Below, one piece after another: positions 17,085-25,162 of a stretch of DNA of 41,606 nucleotides (its first letter is position 1; the number at the start of each line of letters is the position of its first letter). Origin of the DNA: Ewingella americana ATCC 33852 (GTDB taxonomy: Bacteria; Pseudomonadota; Gammaproteobacteria; Enterobacterales; Enterobacteriaceae); NCBI RefSeq assembly GCF_000735345.1, contig NZ_JMPJ01000058.1:1-41606 (forward strand). Reading direction: 5' to 3'. Made by a program: the position numbers and the translations under genes. Under the pieces are notes generated by a model, which saw nothing but the letters and a program-made list of their open reading frames with translations, had not been told where the DNA came from and ran no database searches.

Positions 17085-17861
17085 TTACCGTTCATTACGA
17101 AAACGTTGCGGCGTGGTCCCAGATATTTGCTGGAACATGGCAATAAACGCTGATGATGAACTGTAGCCAACTTCCAGCGCCACGTCTTGCACCGTCTTGC
17201 CCTGCTCGAGCAGAGAAATCGAGTGCAAGAAGCGTAAGCGCTGACGCCATTCGGCGAAGCCCATGCCCAAATCCTGCTGGCAGCGGCGTGACAGCGTGCG
17301 TTCGGTGGTATACACCCGCGCGGCCCACTCCGCCAGCGAGGTGTTATCCGCCGGGTTCTTCTCCAGCGCGTTCAACACCTGAGACAGCAGCTTGTTGTCG
17401 GACGTGGGTAAATAGGTGTTTTGCCGCGGGGCCTGACAGATTTGGTCCAGCAGCACCAATGCCATACGCATGTCGCGGTCGGATTGCGGCTCCGCGAGCT
17501 TGCGCAGCGCGAAGTCGTTGGCGATGGCGTTGAAAATCGGCGTTAGAGTCAGCAAGCACGGTTTTTGTGGCAGGCCGTCATCCCACTCAGGCGCAATATC
17601 TATGGCGCAAAAGCGGGTCGCCCGGCGGTTGTAGCTGGAGTGCTTCACGCCAGCCGGTATCCAGATAGCAAACTCGCGCGGTGCGAGGTAGCGCGCGCCC
17701 TCAACCTTCATCGCCATCACGCCCGACTTGATGGTAATAAGCTGGCTCCACGGGTGCGAATGGCAGACATATTCCGAGTTAGGCAGGATGGTTTCTCCGC
17801 GAAACAGCAGCGTATTGGGGAACTGTTCAGGAACCGGAGGATAAAATCGAGGTTGCGGCAT
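17085..17861 (-). CDS. AraC-family transcriptional regulator with N-terminal cupin
   Basis: 258 residues from ATG 17861 (MPQPRFYPP; AAAGGG ribosome site). The N-terminal half is cupin-like (CHSHPWSQLITIKSGVMAMKV, IPAGVKHSSYN), and the C-terminal half has two helix-turn-helix units (TTERTLSRRCQQDLGMGFAEW and VALEVGYSSSSAFIAMFQQ) ending in TPQRFR, as in AraC/XylS proteins. It resembles the NimR/YeaM subgroup, in which a regulator controls a neighbouring exporter. It is divergent from an EamA transporter across a palindrome-bearing spacer, so control of that gene is the likely role. Ligand unknown. Confidence 0.9.
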   Translation of the reverse strand: MPQPRFYPPVPEQFPNTLLFRGETILPNSEYVCHSHPWSQLITIKSGVMAMKVEGARYLAPREFAIWIPAGVKHSSYNRRATRFCAIDIAPEWDDGLPQKPCLLTLTPIFNAIANDFALRKLAEPQSDRDMRMALVLLDQICQAPRQNTYLPTSDNKLLSQVLNALEKNPADNTSLAEWAARVYTTERTLSRRCQQDLGMGFAEWRQRLRFLHSISLLEQGKTVQDVALEVGYSSSSAFIAMFQQISGTTPQRFRNER

Positions 17862-18002
17862 AAAACCCTTTGTCAATTGTGGTCATCACAGATTCGGCAT
17901 CAAGTTGTCCGAATTACGTAGAGCATTGTCTGATTATCGTTATATATAACAAACAAGACAAACGTACACTAGCGCAACGATTTAACTACGGACGTATTTT
18001 TA
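17862..18002. promoter_or_regulatory. Divergent control region with palindrome, araC-type gene / eamA
   Basis: Contains a perfect 12-bp palindrome GTTATATATAAC (17939-17950) nested almost concentrically inside TTGTCT (17926-17931) and AGACAA (17956-17961). A further TTGTC occurs near 17905. This looks like an operator for the adjacent AraC-type protein, but no experimental site is known to me. Confidence 0.5.
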
Positions 18003-18911
18003 ATGAATGCTCTCTTCCCATTACTGGCTGTGTTGATCTGGTCTATTAACGCCGTAGTCAGCAAAGCCTCTGCCACCGCCATCGATCCAGCGGCGATCTC
18101 TTTCTACCGCTGGTTTCTGGCGCTGATCACTCTCACGCCCTTTGTCTTGCCGAGCGTAATTCGCAACTTCAAAGAGATTAAGCAGCATTGGTGGAAACTG
18201 CTGATCCTCGGCCTGCTGGGCATGGTGCTGTTCCAAAGTCTGGCCTATTACGCGGCCCATACCGTGAGCGCGCTGTATATTGGCATCATCACCTCATTCA
18301 TTCCTTTGCTGACCGTGCTTATCAGCCTGTTTGTGTTGAGCGTGGTGCCAACCGTGGGTCTGGCGCTCGGCGGCGTGCTGTCGCTGATTGGGCTGATTTG
18401 GCTGGTCAGCGCAGGCAACCCGGCACAGCTGCTGGAGCACGGCATTGGTAGCGGCGAAATCATGATGTTTGTCGCCTCAATCTCCTACGCCCTGTACGGC
18501 GTGTTGACCAAACGCTGGGCGATCCCGCTGCCTAACTGGCAGTCGCTTTACATGCAGATCCTGTTTGGCGTGCTGCTGCTGTTACCGAACTTCCTGATGA
18601 CGGACAACGTGCAGCTGAATGCACACAATATTCCCTTGGTGGCGTTTGCCGGAATTGCGGCATCAATCCTTGCGCCTTTCCTGTGGATTCAGGGGGTTAT
18701 TCGGCTTGGGGCCAACAAAACCTCCATTTTCATGAATCTGGCACCGATCTTCACCGCCGTGATTGCCGTGATTTTCCTCCACGAGCAGTTACACAGCTAC
18801 CACCTGATTGGGGGCGGTATCACACTGCTCGGGGTGATTCTGGCCCAGCGCCTGCGCCGTCCGCTTTTTGGCAATAAGCCTGAAGTGGCGGAAAATAAAC
18901 CCGCCGTTTAA
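18003..18911 (+). CDS. EamA (drug/metabolite transporter superfamily) exporter
   Basis: 302-residue inner-membrane protein with about ten hydrophobic segments arranged as two EamA repeats (roughly 1-140 and 150-290), typical of the 10-TMS DMT superfamily. Family segments SKASATAIDPAAISFYRWFLAL and VIAVIFLHEQLHSYHLIGGGITLLGVILA are clear. Substrates in this family range from amino acids to nucleosides and toxic analogues; the sequence does not say which. Divergent from an AraC-type regulator and followed by a hairpin. This gene pair is absent between pdxB and flk in E. coli. Confidence 0.92.
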   Translation: MNALFPLLAVLIWSINAVVSKASATAIDPAAISFYRWFLALITLTPFVLPSVIRNFKEIKQHWWKLLILGLLGMVLFQSLAYYAAHTVSALYIGIITSFIPLLTVLISLFVLSVVPTVGLALGGVLSLIGLIWLVSAGNPAQLLEHGIGSGEIMMFVASISYALYGVLTKRWAIPLPNWQSLYMQILFGVLLLLPNFLMTDNVQLNAHNIPLVAFAGIAASILAPFLWIQGVIRLGANKTSIFMNLAPIFTAVIAVIFLHEQLHSYHLIGGGITLLGVILAQRLRRPLFGNKPEVAENKPAV

Positions 18912-18921
18912 TGATGTTATC

Positions 18922-18952
18922 GCCGCCTGTAGCTCCGCAGGCGGCATTATTT
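18922..18952 (+). terminator. Probable terminator of the EamA gene
   Basis: GCCGCCTG (18922-18929) pairs with CAGGCGGC (18938-18945), followed by ATTATTTAT. The stem is strong and the U-tract interrupted. Confidence 0.6.
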
Positions 18953-19119
18953 ATCCCGCCTTTTATCGCTTTCGCGCCCCACTCGTCATTTTCTGCAAAA
19001 AATTAGAGTAAGAATATTATTTCCATACCCATTCACGGTGTTGATTGATTTCGTTTGCAGGTATGATGTTGCGCTTGCGCGCTTTGCGCCGTTTTAACTC
19101 GCAGCGAAGGACTGGTGAT

Positions 19120-20166
19120 ATGCAACCTTTAAGTGGCCCGGGCGCGCCAATTGGCGACAACAGGATGCAACCGAATAACTCAGTTCCTGCGGGCTCTGGC
19201 GACAACCAGCAGCTTACCCCTGCGCAGCGCACCACCCTCGAAAAACTCATCGTCAAATTAATGGCGCTGACCCCAATGAAGTCGGCCGAAATTTGGGCTG
19301 GTCTACGCCACGAGCTCTCTCTGCCTCATGATGCTGAACTGACTGCCGCTATCTACCCGCGCGCGGAAAGCATTCTGCAAGGCAAACTGACTCAGGCGCA
19401 GGACAGTCACTCCACGCGCCAGTTGCTCCAGCAGCTCACCGAATTATTGCCGCAGGGCAATAACCGTCAGGCGGTCAGCGATTTTATTCGCCAAAATTTT
19501 GGCCATACCGTGCTCAGCCAGCTAACTCACGAGCAGCTGCAACAGGTCTTTTTGCTGGTGCAGACAGGCGAAATGACCATTCCAAAGCCGCAGCAAACAC
19601 CCATCACCGACCGCGCCCTGCTGCCCGCCGAACATAACAGTTTGCAGCAGTTGGTGACTCGACTCAGCGCCGCCACCGGCGAAGCGCCCGCCAAGCTGTG
19701 GCAGGAACTGTTTAACTTAGTCGGCGTGAAAGTGGGCGAGCCAATTCCAGCGCGCCATTTCCAGCTGTTAAGCCAGTTTATGCAGGTCAAGGCGGCACTG
19801 AGCCAACCCGCAGCGCCACCGACGCTGACCACCTTGCTCAGCGTGTTGAAACAACCGGCGACGCTGCCTGAAGTCCAGCAGTTGACCGAATATGTCGAAA
19901 GCCGTTTCAACGCCACGCCCAATACGCCGCTGAATGTCGCGCAGCTTAACGATCTGGTCGGCGTGCTGTTCAGCCAGCGCGTTGATCGCTCACCGCGCCC
20001 TGAAAAAGTGGATGATGACTTTACGGTGGTGACCCGCACCGAGCCTCAGCCAATCATCAATCCGTTCGTCGCCATGCTACCGCAGTCGATGCAATCCATG
20101 GGCGGCAAGCCGCTGGCTTTCATCGCTTTTGTGGTGGTGGTCATTCTGCTGTGGCTGCTGTTTTAA
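19120..20166 (+). CDS. flk: Flagellar regulator Flk
   Basis: Membrane-tethered protein that in Salmonella prevents premature secretion of the hook-to-filament switch signal FlgM before ring assembly. Start ATG 19120 (MQPLSGPGAPIGDN) with AAGGA 9 nt upstream gives 348 residues (E. coli 331). Conserved blocks are ATGEAPAKLWQELFNLVGVK, LLPAEHNSLQQLVTRL and GNNRQAVSDFIRQNFG. One C-terminal membrane anchor spans about the last 18 residues (FIAFVVVVILLWLLF), so the bulk faces the cytoplasm. Converges with the rhodanese gene, whose stop is 12 bp away. Confidence 0.94.
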   Translation: MQPLSGPGAPIGDNRMQPNNSVPAGSGDNQQLTPAQRTTLEKLIVKLMALTPMKSAEIWAGLRHELSLPHDAELTAAIYPRAESILQGKLTQAQDSHSTRQLLQQLTELLPQGNNRQAVSDFIRQNFGHTVLSQLTHEQLQQVFLLVQTGEMTIPKPQQTPITDRALLPAEHNSLQQLVTRLSAATGEAPAKLWQELFNLVGVKVGEPIPARHFQLLSQFMQVKAALSQPAAPPTLTTLLSVLKQPATLPEVQQLTEYVESRFNATPNTPLNVAQLNDLVGVLFSQRVDRSPRPEKVDDDFTVVTRTEPQPIINPFVAMLPQSMQSMGGKPLAFIAFVVVVILLWLLF

Positions 20167-20178
20167 GCAGCCCAAGAG

Positions 20179-20649
20179 TTAGCTGCAACCACACTCTTCT
20201 ACATTAAAGTCGGCGGGGTATTCGCCGCTTTCAGCGCCGGTCGCCAGCGGATGGCGATCGCGAATCCAAAAATCCAATCCCCCTATCAACTCTTTGACGC
20301 GAAACCCTAACTTCGCCAGCTTATAGGCTCCATTGGTCGAGCCGTTGCAGCCAATGCCATCGCAATAAGTCACATACACCAGCTCTTTATTAAGCTGCCG
20401 CGTTGACTCTTCGGTCATCAAACGATGCGGAAAGCTAATTGCGCCCGGAATATGCCCGCGCTGGTAATGCGCCTCGGCGCGGGTGTCCAGCACCACAATG
20501 CCTGAAATACGGTTTTTCAAATCTTCAGCCACGTCGGCGGCATCGGTATAAAAACTCAATTTATTGAAGAGATAGGCTTCGCTCACCGCCGGAGCCGGTG
20601 GCGCAAACTGTAATACGGCTGACGCCTTGCTTTGCTGTGTTTGACTCAT
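20179..20649 (-). CDS. Rhodanese-domain protein
   Basis: 156 residues from ATG 20649 (MSQTQQSKAS), with an AGAGGC ribosome site. A single rhodanese domain (about 30-140) has the markers VVLDTRAEAHYQRGHIPGA and the catalytic loop starting at C96 (CDGIGCNGS). The loop carries a second cysteine, C101, and the C-terminus ends in ECGCS. It probably transfers sulfane sulfur, with no partner identifiable. Divergent from a MocR-type regulator, a recurring neighbour arrangement for regulator and target. Confidence 0.9.
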   Translation of the reverse strand: MSQTQQSKASAVLQFAPPAPAVSEAYLFNKLSFYTDAADVAEDLKNRISGIVVLDTRAEAHYQRGHIPGAISFPHRLMTEESTRQLNKELVYVTYCDGIGCNGSTNGAYKLAKLGFRVKELIGGLDFWIRDRHPLATGAESGEYPADFNVEECGCS

Positions 20650-20789
20650 TTTGCCTCTCTCTTCTAATCGTGAAATGGGAACGCCGCACAACTAATGCCA
20701 TACAACAAGTGCCGCATGACAACGGCCCTATCATCCGTTATTTTGGTCTTATACATAATGCCAATTAGCCTCAACCAATAAGGCCACTG
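20650..20789. promoter_or_regulatory. Divergent control region, rhodanese / MocR
   Basis: 140-bp spacer. An imperfect dyad TTGGTC (20743-20748) / TGCCAA (20759-20764) encloses an AT-rich core and might be the MocR-type operator. Evidence is weak. Confidence 0.35.
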
Positions 20790-22271
20790 ATGCGCACTTA
20801 TTCCGGTTCCGCCACCTTACTGACTCTGTTCGAGAACAGCGTCGACCCAAGCCTTGGGTTACGCGAAAGGCTTTGCGCCACGCTGCGCAGAGCAATTAAC
20901 AGCGGTGCCCTGAGCAATGCGCAGCGCCTGCCTTCATCACGCCAGCTCGCCGCCGACTTGAAGGTTTCACGCATCACGGCTGAGGCGGCCTACGCGCAAT
21001 TGGAAGCCGAAGGCTACTTACGCCGTGAAATCGGCAAAGGCACCTTTGTCAGTATTGCCGTGCCATCAGAGCCCACGTATAAAAAGAGCCAAAAGGCGTC
21101 GCCGAGGCTGACCACGCTTTCTGCCCGTGGCACGCAAATCGTCGCGACTGGCGGCTGTCAGGATCCACAGTCACCTCTGCCCTTCGCCGCGGGCAGCCCT
21201 GACTTGCGCGCCTTCCCACTAAAAATCTGGCAACAGCTGACCAACAAGCATTTGCGTATCGGCGGCACAAAACTGCTGGGTTATGGCGATCCACAAGGTT
21301 TTGCTCCGCTACGCGACGCCATTTGCTCTTACCTTCAGCAATCTCGCGGCGTGCAGTGCAGCCCGCAGCAAATCATGATAACCACCAGCTCCCAGCAGGC
21401 TTTGCAGCTATTGGCCACGCTACTGCTCGATCAGGGCGATAGCGTCTGGCTGGAGCAGCCGGGTTATCTTGGCGCAAGAAACGCTTTTACCAGCGCCGGG
21501 GGCGAAATTTGCCCAGTCCCGGTAGATGAAGAAGGCATGAACCCCGTCGGCCAGACCGTTCAGCCTAAAGTTATCTACCTTACGCCTTCGCACCACTACC
21601 CTTCCGGCGTCAGTCTCAGCCTGCCCCGCCGACTGGCGTTACTGGAGCTGGCGCGGAAACATCAGTCGTGGATCATCGAAGATGATTACGACAGCGAGCT
21701 GCATTACGACGGCCGCCCGCTACCCGCCATGCAGGGGCTGGATAAACACCACCAGGTGATTTATCTCGGCACCTTCTCCAAAGTACTCTTCCCTTCTTTA
21801 CGGCTGGCCTATGCGGTGCTGCCCGAGGCGCTGGTCGAGCCAATGACCACGCTGCGCACGGTGTATGACGGCCATTCGTCGCAGTTGATGCAGGCGGTGA
21901 CGGCTGATTTTATTCAGTCTGGCCATTTCGCCGCGCACCTGCGTTTTTCGCGCCAGCTTTACCATAGCCGCCGCAATCACTTGCTGGATGAGATCCAGCA
22001 AAAGCTCGCAAGCTGGTTGATACCACTACCCGCCGCCGGAGGCTTACAGCTGGCAGCTCGCCTGCCCGCAGGTTATGAAAACAGGCTAACTCAGCTGGCC
22101 CTGCAACAGGGTGTAACTACGCCACGCCTTTCGCCGCTGTGGCTGCCAGACGCTGGCGCGCCGGAGCAAATAAATGATGGATGGCTGCTCGGCTTCTCAG
22201 CGTTAACGCCAGGGGAGATAACCGCGGCGGTTAATCGCTTAGCCAAACTGCCTTTAAACCAAGGCCAATAA
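20790..22271 (+). CDS. MocR/PdxR-family regulator (GntR HTH fused to aminotransferase domain)
   Basis: 493 residues. A winged helix GntR domain (about 20-85: LPSSRQLAADLKVSRITAEAAYAQLEAEGYL) is followed by a fold-type I aminotransferase domain (about 125-490). PLP-site residues are visible: D298 and Y300 in IIEDDYDSELHYD and the Schiff-base lysine K331 in GTFSKVLFPSLR. Such proteins use PLP as effector and usually act on a divergent promoter, here the rhodanese gene. Its 3' end overlaps the convergent YbiR-like gene by 18 bp. Confidence 0.93.
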   Translation: MRTYSGSATLLTLFENSVDPSLGLRERLCATLRRAINSGALSNAQRLPSSRQLAADLKVSRITAEAAYAQLEAEGYLRREIGKGTFVSIAVPSEPTYKKSQKASPRLTTLSARGTQIVATGGCQDPQSPLPFAAGSPDLRAFPLKIWQQLTNKHLRIGGTKLLGYGDPQGFAPLRDAICSYLQQSRGVQCSPQQIMITTSSQQALQLLATLLLDQGDSVWLEQPGYLGARNAFTSAGGEICPVPVDEEGMNPVGQTVQPKVIYLTPSHHYPSGVSLSLPRRLALLELARKHQSWIIEDDYDSELHYDGRPLPAMQGLDKHHQVIYLGTFSKVLFPSLRLAYAVLPEALVEPMTTLRTVYDGHSSQLMQAVTADFIQSGHFAAHLRFSRQLYHSRRNHLLDEIQQKLASWLIPLPAAGGLQLAARLPAGYENRLTQLALQQGVTTPRLSPLWLPDAGAPEQINDGWLLGFSALTPGEITAAVNRLAKLPLNQGQ

Positions 22272-23375
22272 CAACCAGCCCGCAAAGCCGCTCAAGATAA
22301 GGAACGGGAAGGAGAAGTAGTGAAACTTGAGCCAGATTTTGCGATCGTTCGCCATGCGCAGGGCAATCAGGTTCGCCAGTGAGCCAATCGCGAGGCCAAA
22401 GCCGCCCGCGTTAACGGCGTAAGCCAGCAAGGCGTTAGGTGGCACATAGTTAATCATCAGAATTGTGGCTGGCACGTTGCTTATCACCTGCGACAACCCA
22501 ATGCCAAGGGCATATACACCCGCCGGACTCAAATGAGCAATCTGATTTACCGCACCTTGTACTGCGTCTAGACCGACAATCAGCCGCACGTCGATAAACA
22601 TGGCGATAAACACCAGAATCAGCGGCCAGTCGATGCGCAATAGCACCTGCCGGGCCAGTAGCAAGAAGCACAGCAGCACGGCAATCAGGCCATAAAGCGC
22701 CAATCCGAAATCCACGCAACCAATAAACACCACGTACATCACCAGACAGCTAAACAGCAGCTTTTTCTGGTATGGATAGCCCTGATTGTTCTCCAACCGC
22801 TTCAGCTTGGTCGCGGGGAAACTGACCCAAGTAACGATTAACAAAGCTACAAAACTGACCAGCGCCAGCGGGCTCATTTGGGCGATAAAGCCCATAAACG
22901 TCATGCCTGATTTGTTCCACAACAGGATATTTTGCGGATTCCCAATCGGGGTAAGCAAAGAGCCCGCGTTCACCGCCAACGCCTCAAAGATGATCAGCCG
23001 CGTGACGGGTAGCGTGGAGAGCTTTTTCAGCGTGATCGTGAGCGGAATGACAATAAACAGTGCCACGTCATTAGTCATAAATGTAGAAAGCAGCGCGGCG
23101 GCACAGACCAAAAATAACGCCAGATAGCGCTCATTGTTGATGCTGTTCATCATCTTACGGCCAACGAAATCAAAGTAGCCGCTCACCTCAACGCCTTTGG
23201 TCAGCATCAGCAGACCTATCAGGGTGACTATCGTTGACCAATCCACAAATTGTGCAAACTGATGGATTTTCTCCGGCTGGAAAAGAGTCAGCACCAGACC
23301 TAATAGCAATAAGACGTGCAGAAAACGGTCACGTAAGAAGGGTTTCAGTAATGTGGTGGACAAGGTTGCCAGCAT
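22254..23375 (-). CDS. ybiR: SLC13/ArsB-like inner-membrane permease, YbiR-like
   Basis: 373 residues from ATG 23375 (MLATLSTTLLKPFL), against 372 for E. coli YbiR. About ten hydrophobic segments. The two paired motifs of the ion-transporter superfamily are obvious: STFMTNDVALFIVIPLTI and NAGSLLTPIGNPQNILLWN in the first half, and SQVISNVPATILMINYVPP with GGFGLAIGSLANLIALRMAND in the second. The substrate of YbiR is not established; anion or Na+-coupled transport is the family expectation. A TTG four codons upstream is a less likely start. Overlaps the MocR gene tail to tail by 18 bp. Confidence 0.88.
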   Translation of the reverse strand: MLATLSTTLLKPFLRDRFLHVLLLLGLVLTLFQPEKIHQFAQFVDWSTIVTLIGLLMLTKGVEVSGYFDFVGRKMMNSINNERYLALFLVCAAALLSTFMTNDVALFIVIPLTITLKKLSTLPVTRLIIFEALAVNAGSLLTPIGNPQNILLWNKSGMTFMGFIAQMSPLALVSFVALLIVTWVSFPATKLKRLENNQGYPYQKKLLFSCLVMYVVFIGCVDFGLALYGLIAVLLCFLLLARQVLLRIDWPLILVFIAMFIDVRLIVGLDAVQGAVNQIAHLSPAGVYALGIGLSQVISNVPATILMINYVPPNALLAYAVNAGGFGLAIGSLANLIALRMANDRKIWLKFHYFSFPFLILSGFAGWLLLALV

Positions 23376-23473
23376 AATTTTCCGCAATGAGTGACCGTTT
23401 CGATTGCGCTGACGTTACCCGAAGACGTAGCGGCCCGCTACTGCAAAAATGAGTTTTCCAGCAAAGCTCGTAA

Positions 23474-23500
23474 TAAAAAACGAGGCCGATTAGGGCCTCG
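23474..23500 (-). terminator. Rho-independent terminator of the PepSY/DUF2946 transcript
   Basis: On the minus strand the stem CGAGGCC / GGCCTCG (plus 23481-23487 and 23494-23500) is followed by a run of U (plus A-run 23474-23480). It lies about 90 nt after the PepSY stop. A second small stem, GCGAG/CTCGC, lies at 23511-23524. Confidence 0.85.
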
Positions 23501-23589
23501 TCAATTATTTGCGAGAAGGCTCGCAATCCCTTATTTCCGCTGGTTTTTCAGCTTGTTTTTTGAACTTCGCAAGATAAAGTCGGCGCTGT

Positions 23590-25068
23590 TTAATTCACCG
23601 TTGCAGTCTGGAGAATGCTTCTATGTCGCAACCAACGCAGCACATCAATCAGCAAGAAGATAAGCAGGCTGCCCCCCATCACCGGCAGGCTGATGGAGAG
23701 AGCCAATGCTATCAGCCCAATTGGCCATTGCAGGCTGGCTGGAAGATGACGCCACGTTTGAATCAGGGTAACCACAGGATGCGGGCCGCTGTTCATCGCC
23801 GGGCGGCGCAGCCACCACATGCGGTAGCCCCAGCCAATCATCACGCACAACCCGATGCCGAACAGCACCAGAATGGCCTGATTCCAGAAGCCAAACAGGA
23901 TCCCCATATGAGCATCAACACCCCAGCGGGTGAGCTTCGCCAGCAGCGGGAAATGGGCGAACTCAGTATGGTCAATAATCGCCATCGTCTGCGGGTTCAC
24001 CGAAACGGCATCAACCTGCGTCGGCCAGCTTCGGTCCACTTCCGTCACTGTCCAAGCTTTATCCGCCGTATAAGCCGGGCGAATTTCAATTTTGTTGGCG
24101 CTGATCCCTGCATGGCGCGCGGCGGCGGTGACCTGATCGAAGGTGATGGGCAGAACATTAACCTGCTCAGCTTTGGTGGGCATGTGGTGAGTAGCCATAT
24201 CGGGCATGTCAGGCATATCTGCCATGCTCATATCGCCCATGTCACTCATATCAGTCATGTGGTGATCGGCATGTTCATCGGCAGGAGCCGAGCTTTCGCC
24301 TACCAGACTGGTTGAAACTGCAGGCGTCATCCAGCCCATGTGTGCGCGAAGTACGCTGATATTGCTGCCAGCCCACTGTGACCATGTTAGGCCGGTGACT
24401 GACAGAAACAGCATGCCGACCAGTAGCGTGATACCGAGCCCAGTGTGCCAGCGGCGGCTGGTGTGCTGCTTGGCCGCCGTGCCGGTGAGCTTACGGTTAC
24501 TCCGAGTTTTCTGGCGGCTGGTTGCCCATAGCAGAATGCCGCCCAGTGCCGCTACCCACAGCCAAGAAGCGGCGAGCTCGCTGTAATTGCGGCCAATATC
24601 GCCCAGCAGCAACTCGCGATGCATCTCATCTAGCCAAGTGCGTAAAGGCAGAATACCGCTGGTGCCATACACGGTCTCTTCACCTTTGATATCCAGCGTC
24701 ACTGGGTCAACAAAGATGGCTCTGTTTTTGGATGCGCCGAGGCTTGGGTCCGACAGCATCACTCGTGTGGTTTCACCCATCGCAGGGGCCGGGCGGATCG
24801 CAGCGATTTTGGCCTGATCGCCAGCGACAGCCAGCGCAGCCTCAATTTGGCGAGAGATGGGCTGCGCGTCGCCTTTCGACGAAGTGAAAAGCACGTTGGC
24901 GTACAGGTGGTTTTCAAGCTGCGGGGTAAGCACATACAGCGTGCCGGTCAGCGCGGCGACAAATATAAAAGGTCCCACAAACAGACCGATGTAGAAATGG
25001 ATGCGTTTGAGCAACGCAATGGACGCGGCTTTTGCCGTCATTTTGGTAGAGCTTGCAGGCTGGCTCAT
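23590..25068 (-). CDS. PepSY-domain membrane protein with Met/His/Asp-rich insert
   Basis: 492 residues from ATG 25068 (MSQPASSTKM; AGGA ribosome site), preferred over an in-frame TTG at 25092. PepSY-associated membrane protein (PiuB-like): an N-terminal membrane segment LKRIHFYIGLFVGPFIF, a PepSY region, central segments WLWVAALGGILLW and GLGITLLVGMLFLSVTGLTW, and three near the C-terminus. Family members reduce or aid import of metal chelates. Residues about 266-296 form an insert with 9 Met and 5 His built on repeated xDM units, typical of Cu(I)-binding stretches. Directly downstream of a Met-rich DUF2946-like gene. Copper is inferred, iron is the alternative. Confidence 0.88.
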   Translation of the reverse strand: MSQPASSTKMTAKAASIALLKRIHFYIGLFVGPFIFVAALTGTLYVLTPQLENHLYANVLFTSSKGDAQPISRQIEAALAVAGDQAKIAAIRPAPAMGETTRVMLSDPSLGASKNRAIFVDPVTLDIKGEETVYGTSGILPLRTWLDEMHRELLLGDIGRNYSELAASWLWVAALGGILLWATSRQKTRSNRKLTGTAAKQHTSRRWHTGLGITLLVGMLFLSVTGLTWSQWAGSNISVLRAHMGWMTPAVSTSLVGESSAPADEHADHHMTDMSDMGDMSMADMPDMPDMATHHMPTKAEQVNVLPITFDQVTAAARHAGISANKIEIRPAYTADKAWTVTEVDRSWPTQVDAVSVNPQTMAIIDHTEFAHFPLLAKLTRWGVDAHMGILFGFWNQAILVLFGIGLCVMIGWGYRMWWLRRPAMNSGPHPVVTLIQTWRHLPASLQWPIGLIALALSISLPVMGGSLLIFLLIDVLRWLRHRSILQTATVN

Positions 25069-25162
25069 CAAGAATTTTTCCTGAGTGTTCAAATAGCAGG
25101 TACAGAACAGCTACGCCAAATCGGCACTGTTCAGTCGATGTTTTATAGAAGAAACAAAAAGG

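Noticed and set aside
23623-24315. His-rich 230-codon frame opposite the PepSY gene
   Set aside because: Its His/Met richness is the complement of the xDM-coding DNA, not an independent protein.
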